Under the pieces are notes generated by a model that did no database searches, was not told where the DNA came from, and worked only from the letters and a program-made list of their open reading frames with translations. 25,271 bases of DNA from CAYJXJ01 sp964374095 (GTDB taxonomy: Bacteria > Elusimicrobiota > Elusimicrobia > UBA1565 > UBA9628). Position numbers and translations under genes: made by a program. The stretch spans positions 1 to 25,271 of the forward strand of contig CAYJXJ010000053.1 in assembly GCA_964374095.1 (NCBI GenBank), in the 5' to 3' direction. Below are positions 7,920 through 15,779 of this stretch, piece after piece (position 1 is the first letter of the stretch; every line of letters starts with the position of its first letter).

Positions 7920-7937
7920 GCCGCCGTCGGCATGAAT

Positions 7938-7977
7938 ACGAGGCCTCCGGTCTTAACGCCGGAGGCCTCGTGATTTT
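7938..7977 (+). terminator. Rho-independent-type terminator after the lipoprotein gene
   Basis: ACGAGGCCTCCGG (7938-7950) pairs perfectly with CCGGAGGCCTCGT (7959-7971) around an eight-base loop, followed by GATTTTC. This is a 13-bp, very GC-rich stem with a short T-run. It is the clearest terminator in the window. Confidence 0.8.
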
Positions 7978-8029
7978 CAAGCGCGGCTCGCGCCGCCGGT
8001 ACCGCGCGTTTGTCCGAGCGCGCAAATCA

Positions 8030-8035
8030 TATAAT
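8030..8035 (+). promoter_or_regulatory. -10 box (TATAAT) of the higBA-like pair
   Basis: A perfect TATAAT lies seven bases before the ATG at 8043, again implying a leaderless message. No good -35 is seen at 16-18 bases. It also overlaps the alternative ATG at 8034, which argues for 8043 as the start. Confidence 0.5.
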
Positions 8036-8042
8036 GCGGTCG

Positions 8043-8267
8043 ATGAGTCTCGCGGACGTATTGCGGGGTGGGATCAGGGAGCTGCGCGTCGTCTTCGGCG
8101 GCGACCAATTCCGGGCCTTGTACTTCTTTTGGGACGGCGATCAGATAATTGTGACCCACGGGATCATCAAGAAATCCGACAAGGTGCCTCCGGCCGAGAT
8201 AGAGAGGGCCATTCGGTATCGGGCCGATTACATCGGTCGCAAGAAGCGTGGGGAACTTAGCAATTGA
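8043..8267 (+). CDS. HigB / Gp49-like RNase toxin, N-terminally short
   Basis: The 74-residue product covers only the C-terminal two thirds of the RelE-superfamily Gp49/HigB fold: LRGGIRELRVVFGGDQFRAL, YFFWDGDQIIVTHGIIKK and PPAEIERAIRYRADY are textbook family segments. Usual members are about 110 residues. The first two helices are missing here, because an in-frame stop (TGA at 7971, inside the terminator) closes the frame. In-frame alternatives are TTG 8010 and ATG 8034; none restores the N-terminus. The family cleaves ribosome-bound mRNA. Whether this short form is active is doubtful. The antitoxin gene begins two bases after its stop, toxin first as in higBA loci. Confidence 0.75.
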   Translation: MSLADVLRGGIRELRVVFGGDQFRALYFFWDGDQIIVTHGIIKKSDKVPPAEIERAIRYRADYIGRKKRGELSN

Positions 8268-8269
8268 CC

Positions 8270-8566
8270 ATGAGAAAGTCGAAGCTCGTGACCTTTGAAG
8301 ACCACAAGAGGCGATCCCTCAGAGATCCCCGATTCAGGAAAGCCTTTGAGGAACCGGATGAGGATATCTTCATTGAAACGGCCTACCAGTTGATTCGTCT
8401 ACGCAAGAAGGCCGGGCTGACCCAAAGACAGCTCGCGAGCAGGTTGAGGATCTCGCAACAGGCGATAGCCCGCTTGGAATCGCTGAGCTACAAGGGGCAT
8501 TCGCTTTCGACCCTGCAGAAGATCGCCGACGCCTTCCATAAAAGGCTTAGGCTCCAGTTCGTATAA
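8270..8566 (+). CDS. HigA-like XRE-family antitoxin
   Basis: The 98-residue protein has an XRE helix-turn-helix at residues 41-70 (LIRLRKKAGLTQRQLASRLR, then ISQQAIARLE). The short C-terminal ending RLRLQFV is characteristic of HigA-type antitoxins paired with Gp49-like toxins. It should neutralise the upstream toxin and repress the shared promoter. I chose ATG 8270, two bases after the toxin stop, over the TTG at 8264 that overlaps it. The gene looks intact although its toxin partner is short, a usual pattern when a toxin-antitoxin pair decays. Confidence 0.88.
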   Translation: MRKSKLVTFEDHKRRSLRDPRFRKAFEEPDEDIFIETAYQLIRLRKKAGLTQRQLASRLRISQQAIARLESLSYKGHSLSTLQKIADAFHKRLRLQFV

Positions 8567-8609
8567 CTTCCCAAATCTAGACGCCGCCCTTCGACCGTTC
8601 CACGGTTAC

Positions 8610-9026
8610 TCACGGTGGAAACGGCACAAAATCCGCCTGATCTCCCGATGCCCCGCGCGCGCCGGGAAGCCCGCATTTGACCACGTTGGTGATGAGGCAA
8701 TTCTCAAAACCGTGGCGCGTGCGGCCTTCTCGAAAGCGGTCGTCTTGCGGGGTGTAGTCCCAACAGCACCATCCCCGCTGTCCATTAACCTCAAAGTGGG
8801 CCGGAGTTTCTCGAGGCCGTCGGTCGGACGGTCTCTCCGCCAGAAATACGAGGCGCCGATCAATACCCTTCTCATAGAACCGATGCTTTTCCCGCCATGT
8901 GCTAAGGGTGCCGGGGTTGGGCTCGAAGAACAGCTCCCGGATCTTGAGACGGCTGCACGTTTCTGCCTGTTTGCACCGGGCTTCGGCAGCAAGCAGATCC
9001 TTCCATTTGTCCCCATTCATGAGCAT
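8610..9026 (-). pseudogene. Uracil-DNA-glycosylase-like protein, frameshifted at the 3' end
   Basis: The 138-residue frame starts at ATG 9026. It has two N-terminal cysteines (C18, C24) where family 4/5 uracil-DNA glycosylases place Fe-S ligands, a middle strand RRLVFLAERPS, and then NCLITNVVKCGLPG (109-122), which closely resembles the ITNVVKC-R-P-G motif of that superfamily. Directly after this motif the frame becomes unrelated (ARGASGDQADFVPFPP) and ends. A neighbouring frame reads GHREIRRILCRFHRE, which resembles the expected next helix (EI-x-x-C). Thus a frameshift near 8650 is likely and about 80 C-terminal residues are gone. The assignment rests on motif recall and is moderate; it could be a related but distinct family. 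Confidence 0.45.
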
Positions 9027-9062
9027 GGCTTAGGGCCGGGCCTGCTCCTCACGGTTTCTGGT

Positions 9063-11849
9063 CTAAGAAGCTGGTGGGGACGGGGGGGTGGAATCCTCCA
9101 CCGGGGCCGGCCAGGTGGGCTCGGCGTCCGGGCGCGGGACGGCCCAGCCCATGCCGAACACCCGCGCCCAGTGCGCCAGGAAGCGGGCGATGTCGACGGC
9201 GTCGTTGGTGAAGGTCACGTTCTCGAAGCTCTTGTTCTCGGCGGTGAAGGAGTAGTTGTAGGACCCCGCGATGAGGAGCAGGCGGTCGATGAGGATGAAC
9301 TTGTCATGGAGCTTCTCGAGCATGGGGTCTCCCTCGTCGTCGGGTCCCCCGCGCAGGCGGACCGTAAAGCCGTGCCAGGCGAACCATGAGTCGTGCTTGG
9401 CGTTGGGGTTGTTCGACTGGCTCCAGTCCAGGACCAGCCGGATTTTGACACCCCGGTTCTTAGCGGCCAGGAGGGCCTCGGCGATCGGCCGGGAATAGAA
9501 GCCGAACATCCCGACCTCGATGGTGTCGCGCGCCGCGCCGATGGCGCTGATCAGGGCGGCCTCGATCTTGCCGCGGGGCGAGCCCATCTGCCGGGGAAAG
9601 GCCTCGTCGTGAAGGCGCACGGGCGTTGCGGTGTCCTCGGGGGGCGGTCCGACGGGGGGCCCCACCCGCGGGCCGGCCGGGGCGTCGGCGGGGCGCTCCG
9701 GCAGCAGTCCCAGGCGCGCCAAGGCGAAGCGCCCGCGCTTGACCGGCGTGGCCAGGCGGCGCATGTAGGACCAGTAGCCCGCGTACCAAGCAACGCGGCC
9801 GGCGTCGGCGGTGAACAGCACGTCCTCGAAGTGGTTATTCTCGGCGGTCTCGTCCCAGTTGTAGGAGCCGGCGAGGGCCATCTTGCCGTCAAAGACCGCC
9901 AGCTTGTTGTGCTGGTCGCCGCCGTTTAAACCCGGAAGGGCCGTGACGGCGAAGCCTTCCTTAACGAGAGCCTGGATCTGTTCGCTGGGCTTGCGGGGGC
10001 CGCCGGTGTGGCTCTCGCCCGAAGGGTAGACGTGGTCGTAGTCGATGATGGCTTCAACCTTGATCCCGCGGGCCTTGGCGCGCCGGAGCGCCTCGAGTAT
10101 GCGTTGGGACTTGAAGGAGTGGATCGCGATCCGGACCGACTTGCGCGACGCGTCGATCGCGCGGACGATGGTATCGGCGATCGGGTGGTCCGGTCGGAAC
10201 ATCGACGACGGGAATACCTCGCCGTTGAACTCGACTTGGTTGGCTTCCGGCATGGGGGCGGGGTCGACCGGCCGCTTCGGGGGCCGCGCCGGGACCGGCT
10301 GGGCGGACTCGCGGGCCAGGGACTCCTCATCCGGCGGGGCCGGGTCCTGCGTCGGCGCCGCTACCGCCTGCGCGGCGGCGAAGAGGCGCTCGAAGAACTC
10401 AGCGTGGGCGGCGACCATCCCGGCGGTCTTTATGAAGTGCGCGTCGCTGAAATCGTTAAGGGCGCCCGATTTGGTCCAGCGGGCGGAGCCGGTCTCTAGA
10501 AGGGTCCCGTCGAACACGGCGAAGGGAGACTCGACGTTGGGCATGGAACGCACCTGCGCCCCGCGAAAGGCCAGGGCGCCGAGGAAGAGGTTGTTCAACT
10601 CGACGGCGTCGAAGCGATCCGCGAGAATTCTCACCTTGACCCCCCGGCTCATGGCCCGCTCCAGGGCGGTGAGTATGATCTGGGAGCGCAGTTCGGGCGC
10701 CGCGATATCCACCGATGAAGCCGCGGCGTCGATGGCCGCGGCGAGCGTGGCTTCGAGCTTGGGGTCCGGCCCCAGCAGCCGGCCCGGCAGGCGCGTTCCG
10801 TTGAATTCGACCGGCCGCGCGGTGGCGGCCGGCGGCGGGGGGGCGGTCGTCGGCCAGGCATGGTCGCGGGCGGAGGCGGCGGGCTTACCGAGCGATTGGA
10901 GATGCGTCCAGTGCGCGGTCAGATCATTCGCGAGGGTGATGTTGTCGCTGAAATAGGCCGCCGAGACTTCAGCTTTCTCGGAACGCCAGGACCAGCGGTA
11001 GGAACCGAAGCCCGATATCTTTCCGTCGAACACGGCCAGCGAACTCTCCATGCGTCCGACCTTGCCCAGGCCTCGTAGGTCGGTCACTTCTATCCCGTCG
11101 CGCAAGAGGCTCCATACCTCCATGCTGCGGCGGCTGCGGCGCTCCGGTCCGCGGTCGGGGGGGAAGACCGCTTGGTCCGAGAGGACGACGCGGACCGAGA
11201 CCCCGCGGCGGTGCGCGCGGCCCAGCGCCGGCGCGACTTCCCGGAGGCTGAAGTCCGGGAGGGCCAGAAGGATGGATTCCTTTGCCGCGTCGATGGCCGC
11301 TACGAGGTGTGGGGAGACCGGGGCGTCGGGCCGCAGGACGACTTCCGGCAGTTCGACGGCGTTGAAGCGGATCTTGCGGATGGGTGCGCCCCCATCGCCG
11401 GGCGCGGCCGCGGGGAGCGGCGCGGAAGCCGGCTCGCCGACGGCCGGGGCGGCCTCCGGGGCGGGTTTGCGTCCGTCGAAGGAGAGATCGGAAAAGGCCT
11501 TGGACGTTTCTAGATCATCGGTCGGGCCCGCCGCGGCGGGCTGCGCGGGCGCGGCGTCGCCCGTTAGCGCCGGGAGCGCGCGCGGCCCGATCGAATTCGC
11601 GTCGGCTGGACCGAGAAGGGCGGCGGCCGGGAGAAGATTAGGCCCGGGAGCGGGGAGGGACGGCAGCGCGGACGGCCCCACCGACGGCGGGAGCGCGCTC
11701 AGCGGAAGCGCCAAGCGGGCAGGCGTCACGAGGCGGGATGGGAGGACGGCGGTTGCCGGCCTCATGGGAGCGGTGAGTCGAACTCGGGGCAGGCCTTGGG
11801 CGGAAATCCGTCCAGCGAGCCCGAGCGCCAACGCGGCTAGGAGGGTCAC
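9063..11849 (-). CDS. Exported protein with four phospholipase-D-like repeats
   Basis: The 928-residue protein starts at GTG 11849; an in-frame TAG lies four codons upstream. Residues 1-18 are a hydrophobic, signal-like segment ending ISAQ-G. Residues 20-160 are a Pro/Ala-rich linker. Four PLD-like (PLDc_2) units follow, about 162-320, 347-495, 538-700 and 744-895, each opening with a V-x-L/F-N/H...F/LP strand and an AIDAA helix. Repeat 3 has an intact HKD motif (H647, K649, D654; HNKLAVFDGKMALAGSYNW) and so does repeat 4 (H848, K850, D855; HDKFILID). Repeats 1 and 2 keep the Asp (D275, D447) but have Glu for His (E268, E440) and Ser or Pro for Lys. PLD enzymes work as HKD pairs, so repeats 3-4 likely form one active site, cleaving phosphodiesters such as lipid or nucleic acid, and repeats 1-2 a structural pair. 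Substrate is unknown. Confidence 0.9.
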   Translation of the reverse strand: MTLLAALALGLAGRISAQGLPRVRLTAPMRPATAVLPSRLVTPARLALPLSALPPSVGPSALPSLPAPGPNLLPAAALLGPADANSIGPRALPALTGDAAPAQPAAAGPTDDLETSKAFSDLSFDGRKPAPEAAPAVGEPASAPLPAAAPGDGGAPIRKIRFNAVELPEVVLRPDAPVSPHLVAAIDAAKESILLALPDFSLREVAPALGRAHRRGVSVRVVLSDQAVFPPDRGPERRSRRSMEVWSLLRDGIEVTDLRGLGKVGRMESSLAVFDGKISGFGSYRWSWRSEKAEVSAAYFSDNITLANDLTAHWTHLQSLGKPAASARDHAWPTTAPPPPAATARPVEFNGTRLPGRLLGPDPKLEATLAAAIDAAASSVDIAAPELRSQIILTALERAMSRGVKVRILADRFDAVELNNLFLGALAFRGAQVRSMPNVESPFAVFDGTLLETGSARWTKSGALNDFSDAHFIKTAGMVAAHAEFFERLFAAAQAVAAPTQDPAPPDEESLARESAQPVPARPPKRPVDPAPMPEANQVEFNGEVFPSSMFRPDHPIADTIVRAIDASRKSVRIAIHSFKSQRILEALRRAKARGIKVEAIIDYDHVYPSGESHTGGPRKPSEQIQALVKEGFAVTALPGLNGGDQHNKLAVFDGKMALAGSYNWDETAENNHFEDVLFTADAGRVAWYAGYWSYMRRLATPVKRGRFALARLGLLPERPADAPAGPRVGPPVGPPPEDTATPVRLHDEAFPRQMGSPRGKIEAALISAIGAARDTIEVGMFGFYSRPIAEALLAAKNRGVKIRLVLDWSQSNNPNAKHDSWFAWHGFTVRLRGGPDDEGDPMLEKLHDKFILIDRLLLIAGSYNYSFTAENKSFENVTFTNDAVDIARFLAHWARVFGMGWAVPRPDAEPTWPAPVEDSTPPSPPAS

Positions 11850-12039
11850 CGAGGCAGTCTATCACAGACTCGGGCCTGATCCGCCCGACTCAAGGCCCAT
11901 CATGGCCCCAACAGACGGCCCATGTTCTTTTAGGCCCAAAGGGACGGCGAAACGTCGCCGCGGCCGCCTGCGCTGCCAATTGCGGGAGGCGCGGGTACTG
12001 ACGCCGCGCCGATGCGGAATATTGGCGGGGCGTCATGCG

Positions 12040-12936
12040 CTAAGGTTTGGCGGGGGCGGGCGCCGGGGCGGCGTCCTGATCGCCCTGATACTTGATATCG
12101 GCCTTCTGGCGCAGTTCCTGGATGAAGAGCGGCAGGGCGTTCTGGATCTTCTCGGCCAGGAGCATCTCCTTGAGGTCGTCTTTGATCTTGCCGTAGACCG
12201 CGGGTTCGCCGGGCCGGGTCGCGAGGACCTGGAGGACGTGGTGCCCCAAGGGGGTCGGCAGGACCTTGAGATCTCCCGGCTGCATGGCGAATACCGTCTT
12301 CTCGATGTCCGGCGGAAGCATCCCGGCCGTGACGAAGCCGTAGTCGCCGCCGCCGACCTTCCCGCTCTGCGCCAGGGACTTCTCCTTGGCCAGCTTCTTG
12401 AAATCGGCCCCGGCCTTGACCTGCGCGAGGATGGCGTCGGCATCGGCCTGGGTCTTGACTAGGATGTGCCGCAGGTGGGAGGCGGGGGGTTTGCCCATGC
12501 GCCCCTTGTTCCGGTCGAAGGCGGACTTGACCTCGGCGTCGTTGACGGAGAGCTTGTTGGTGTCGACGATGAGCTTTTCGGCGATAAGTTGAGCCTGCAT
12601 CTCACGGCGGATGTCGGCCTCGGTGGCGCCGATCTGGTTGAGCTGGTTTTCGAAGGCCTTGGCGTTGGTGAAATTGGACCGCATCCGGCTGATCCTTTTG
12701 TCGAGGACCGCGGCGTCGGCCGCGATCTTCTTCTCGTGGGCGGTCTGGCGGACGAGGAGCTCGTTGATCATGGCTTCCAGGGTCTCGCGGCCGTGCATGC
12801 GAAGGACGCGCTCGACGATCTCGGATTGGCGGATGGGAGTGCCGTTGACCCGGACGATTTCGCGGTCCCCGGGCGACCCGGCCCCCGCCGAGGCGATAGC
12901 CGAGGCGATCATTAAAGGTAGAAATAGTTGACTCAT
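12040..12936 (-). CDS. PpiC/SurA-like parvulin peptidyl-prolyl isomerase, exported
   Basis: The 298-residue product begins MSQLFLPLMIASAIASAGAG, a signal peptide. A SurA-N-like chaperone region follows (VNGTPIRQSEIVERVLRMHG through about residue 150). The parvulin domain spans about 168-265: LRHILVKTQADADAILAQ, AGADFKKLAKEKSLAQSGKV, GGGDYGFVTAGMLPPDIEKT, and TPLGHHVLQVL. The C-terminus is a Pro/Ala tail. It assists folding of envelope proteins in the periplasm by cis-trans isomerisation of prolyl bonds. ATG 12936 is the start because the signal peptide begins there; the frame stays open upstream only as the antisense of the dioxygenase gene. It is divergent from the kynurenine operon, 60 bases away, with interleaved promoters. 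Confidence 0.9.
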   Translation of the reverse strand: MSQLFLPLMIASAIASAGAGSPGDREIVRVNGTPIRQSEIVERVLRMHGRETLEAMINELLVRQTAHEKKIAADAAVLDKRISRMRSNFTNAKAFENQLNQIGATEADIRREMQAQLIAEKLIVDTNKLSVNDAEVKSAFDRNKGRMGKPPASHLRHILVKTQADADAILAQVKAGADFKKLAKEKSLAQSGKVGGGDYGFVTAGMLPPDIEKTVFAMQPGDLKVLPTPLGHHVLQVLATRPGEPAVYGKIKDDLKEMLLAEKIQNALPLFIQELRQKADIKYQGDQDAAPAPAPAKP

Positions 12937-12955
12937 AAAGGGTATGTTATAAAAT
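12928..12955 (+). promoter_or_regulatory. Promoter of the rightward kynurenine operon
   Basis: TTGACT (12928-12933), a 16-base spacer and TAAAAT (12950-12955) form a good sigma70 promoter, giving a leader of about 35 bases before ATG 12997 with its GGGAGG ribosome site (12987-12992). A reverse-strand -10 candidate for the foldase gene (TATAAC, 12951-12946) overlaps it, so the two divergent promoters may compete. Confidence 0.6.
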
Positions 12956-12996
12956 ATTTCACAGTGGCGTCCCCCTGTGGGGCGCCGGGAGGCGGG

Positions 12997-13527
12997 ATGG
13001 CGGAGACCCTCAGCACCCTCAACCTCAAGGACTGGATCGCCGAGAACCGGCATCTCCTGAAGCCGCCGGTGGGCAACGCCCAAGTCTGGAAAGGCAGCGA
13101 GTTCATCGTCATGGTCGTCGGCGGCCCCAACAGCCGCAAGGACTACCACCTCGACCCCGCGCCGGAGTTCTTCTACCAGCTCGAGGGCGACATGCTCCTC
13201 AGGGTGATCGAGAAGGGGAAGCCCCGCGACATTCCGATCCGGGAGGGCGAGATCTTCCTCTTGCCGCCCATGGTGCCGCATTCCCCCCAGCGCTTTCCGA
13301 ACACCGTCGGGCTGGTGATCGAGCGGAGCCGACGCCCCAAGGAGATCGACCACCTGCGCTGGTACTGCGAGGGCTGTTGGGAGACGCTCTACGACGAGAC
13401 CTTCCGGCTCACCGACATCACGACACAGCTCAAGCCCATCATGGAGAGGTTCTTCGGAGACCGGAAGCTCCGGACCTGCAAGAAGTGCGGCGCGGTAATG
13501 GATGCCCCGCAGGCGGCCAGGAAGTAG
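12997..13527 (+). CDS. nbaC: 3-hydroxyanthranilate 3,4-dioxygenase
   Basis: The 176-residue cupin opens the ring of 3-hydroxyanthranilate with O2 to give 2-amino-3-carboxymuconate semialdehyde (ACMS). The iron ligands fall at H51, E57 and H95, the same numbers known for the Cupriavidus metallidurans enzyme, and the substrate-binding arginines R47 and R99 are also in place. The C-terminal rubredoxin-like site of the bacterial form is complete (C124, C127, C161, C164). Start ATG 12997 is preceded by GGGAGG; the 23 codons upstream in frame lie in the leader. It is the first gene of a six-gene operon and overlaps the ACMS decarboxylase gene by 26 bases. In other organisms the gene is called haaO or nbaC. 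Confidence 0.96.
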   Translation: MAETLSTLNLKDWIAENRHLLKPPVGNAQVWKGSEFIVMVVGGPNSRKDYHLDPAPEFFYQLEGDMLLRVIEKGKPRDIPIREGEIFLLPPMVPHSPQRFPNTVGLVIERSRRPKEIDHLRWYCEGCWETLYDETFRLTDITTQLKPIMERFFGDRKLRTCKKCGAVMDAPQAARK

Positions 13528-14539
13528 CCCGGCGGGGCGCGCCCGCCGGCTCGATCTGCACACCCACCTCTTGCCCGCGGGCCTCCCGGACCTGCCCGCG
13601 CGCTATGGCGATCCGCGCTTCGCGCGCCTGGAGATTCGCGGCGGGACGGGGCGGATGTGGAAAGACGGCAAGGTATTCCGCGAGGTCGGGAGGAATTGCT
13701 GGGATCCGCCGCAGCGCCTGGAGGACTGCGATCGATTCGGGGTAGACCTCCAGGCGCTCTCAACAGTCCCTGTCATGTTTTCGTACTGGGCCAAGCCCGC
13801 ACAGGGCTTGGACCTCTCCCGTCTCCTGAACGACCACATCGCAACCGTGGTCCGAGAATACCCGCGGCGGTTTGCCGGACTTGGCACGGTGCCCTTGCAG
13901 TCACCCTCGCTCGCGATCAAAGAGCTTGAGCGATGCGTTCGCGAGCTCGGGTTGCACGGCGTCCAAATCGGCTCGCACGTCGGAGAATGGAATCTCGATG
14001 CTCCCGAGCTGTTCCCGTTCTTCGAGGCCGCCCGCGACCTCGGCGCCGCGGTCTTCATCCATCCCTGGGACATGCTCGCGCCGGAGCGCATGCCGCGCTA
14101 CTGGTTGCCCTGGCTGGTCGGCATGCCCGCGGAGACCGCCCTGGCCGTTGCCAGCGTCCTTTTTGGAGGAGTTCTTGAAAGGCTCAAGGGCCTTAGGCTT
14201 TGCTTCGCGCACGGGGGAGGAGCCTTCTCCTCGATGCTGGGACGATGGGAGCACGGCTTCAGGGTCCGGCCGGACCTTTGCGCCGTCGCCGCGCGGAGGA
14301 GCCCGGCCGGACAGCTTGGAAATTTTTGGGTGGATTCGCTCGTGCACGATGCGGGCGTACTGCGTCAGGTGGTTGGCCTGGTCGGCCCGAGGCGGGTCTG
14401 CATGGGTTCCGACTACCCGTTCCCGCTGGGCGAGGACAGGCCCGGGAGCCTGGTGGCCTCCGACAGGGCGCTGAGCGCGGCGGCCAAGAGCAGGATACTC
14501 TGGGAGAATGGCGTTGAATTCCTCGGACTTAAGGACTGA
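13502..14539 (+). CDS. nbaD: 2-amino-3-carboxymuconate-6-semialdehyde decarboxylase (ACMSD)
   Basis: The 345-residue amidohydrolase-superfamily enzyme decarboxylates ACMS to 2-aminomuconate semialdehyde, directing carbon away from spontaneous quinolinate formation. The zinc site is complete: H20-x-H22 in LDLHTHLLP, H187 in FIHPWDML, and D304 in MGSDYPFP. The catalytic histidine is H237 in CFAHGGGAF. These positions are shifted by a constant 9-11 residues from those of the Pseudomonas fluorescens enzyme. The REVGRNCWDP segment near residues 60-69 is also typical. The only reasonable start is ATG 13502, inside the dioxygenase gene, because the H-x-H motif comes early. It also overlaps kynureninase by 32 bases. 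Confidence 0.95.
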   Translation: MPRRRPGSSPAGRARRLDLHTHLLPAGLPDLPARYGDPRFARLEIRGGTGRMWKDGKVFREVGRNCWDPPQRLEDCDRFGVDLQALSTVPVMFSYWAKPAQGLDLSRLLNDHIATVVREYPRRFAGLGTVPLQSPSLAIKELERCVRELGLHGVQIGSHVGEWNLDAPELFPFFEAARDLGAAVFIHPWDMLAPERMPRYWLPWLVGMPAETALAVASVLFGGVLERLKGLRLCFAHGGGAFSSMLGRWEHGFRVRPDLCAVAARRSPAGQLGNFWVDSLVHDAGVLRQVVGLVGPRRVCMGSDYPFPLGEDRPGSLVASDRALSAAAKSRILWENGVEFLGLKD

Positions 14540-15779
14540 GGCCCGCCGGGCCGACGCGGCCGATCCGCTCAAGAAATTCCGTCAGGGGTTCCATTTTCCC
14601 CGCCGACGCGACGGCCGGCCGGTGGTCTATCTCTGCGGCAATTCCCTCGGCCTCATGCCCAAGGCCGCGGGAGCGGCGGTCGAGGAGGAATTGCGGGCCT
14701 GGGCCCGGCAGGGAGTTGGGGGGCACTTCAAGCCCAAGGACCCATGGTTCTCTTACCATGAGACATGCCGCGCGGGGCTGGCCCGTCTTGCCGGAGCCAA
14801 ACCCGGCGAGGTCGTGGCGATGAACTCGCTTACCGTCAATCTTCAGTTGATGCTCGCGAGTTTCTATCAGCCGACGGGAAGGCGGTTTGGAATTCTCATT
14901 GAGAAGGGCGCCTTCCCGTCCGACCTCTACGCCGTGGAGAGCCACATCAGACAGCGGGGCCTCGACCCCACGCTTGCCATGCGGACGGTGCGGCCCCGGA
15001 GCGGGGAAGATGTTCTCAGGATGGAGGATCTCGAAGGGGTCATCGATCGCGAGGGGAAGTCCATCGCACTGGTCCTTCTGGCCGGGGTCCAGTACTACAC
15101 GGGCCAGGTGCTCGATATGGCGCGGCTGGCCCGAGCCGCGCGCCGCCGGGGCTGCGTGGTGGGGCTTGATCTCGCGCACGCCATCGGCAACGTGGAACTG
15201 CGTCTCCATGATTGGGACGTCGATTTCGCGGTGTGGTGTTCCTATAAGTATCTCAACGCCGGGCCGGGAGCGGTGGGCGGGTGCTTCGTGCATGAGCGGC
15301 ATGGGCGAGACCTGACCCGGCCGCGCCTGGCAGGTTGGTGGGGCAACGACCCGAAGACCCGATTCCAAATGCCGGAGGCTTTCATCCCCAAGCCCGGCGC
15401 CGACGGATGGCAGGTCAGCAATCCTCCGATTCTCGCCATGGCTCCCCTCAAAGCCTCCCTAACCATCTTTGATGAGGCGGGCATGGAGGCTTTGAGGAGA
15501 AAATCCGTGGCTTTGACGGACTTCATGAAACGGTGTATCGATCGTCTCGGACATCGGCACCTCGAGGTGATCACCCCGAACGAACCTCAAGGTCGCGGCT
15601 GCCAACTTTCAATTCTGGTGCGAACGAGCGCCCGGAGAATTCACCGTGCGCTTGAGGACGAGGGCATGATAAGCGACCTCCGGGCGCCGCAAGTGCTTCG
15701 CGCCAGCCCGGTCCCCCTCTACAACACGTTCGCGGACGCCTGGGAGTTCGCGCAGGCCCTGGGGCGGCTGGCGCGATGA
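14508..15779 (+). CDS. kynU: Kynureninase
   Basis: The 423-residue fold-type I PLP enzyme cleaves 3-hydroxykynurenine to 3-hydroxyanthranilate and alanine. Signatures: YLCGNSLGLMP (41-51), HFKPKDPWFSYHE (73-85), AMNSLTVNLQ (104-113), the PLP-aspartate region GLDLAHAIGN (219-228, D221), and the Schiff-base lysine K247 in WCSYKYLNAGPG. The substrate segment WWGNDPKTRFQM is also conserved. ATG 14508 lies two bases after GGGAG, which is tight; the TTG at 14514 has better spacing and may be the real start. The gene overlaps its upstream neighbour by 32 bases and the monooxygenase gene by four (ATGA). Confidence 0.96.
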   Translation: MALNSSDLRTEARRADAADPLKKFRQGFHFPRRRDGRPVVYLCGNSLGLMPKAAGAAVEEELRAWARQGVGGHFKPKDPWFSYHETCRAGLARLAGAKPGEVVAMNSLTVNLQLMLASFYQPTGRRFGILIEKGAFPSDLYAVESHIRQRGLDPTLAMRTVRPRSGEDVLRMEDLEGVIDREGKSIALVLLAGVQYYTGQVLDMARLARAARRRGCVVGLDLAHAIGNVELRLHDWDVDFAVWCSYKYLNAGPGAVGGCFVHERHGRDLTRPRLAGWWGNDPKTRFQMPEAFIPKPGADGWQVSNPPILAMAPLKASLTIFDEAGMEALRRKSVALTDFMKRCIDRLGHRHLEVITPNEPQGRGCQLSILVRTSARRIHRALEDEGMISDLRAPQVLRASPVPLYNTFADAWEFAQALGRLAR

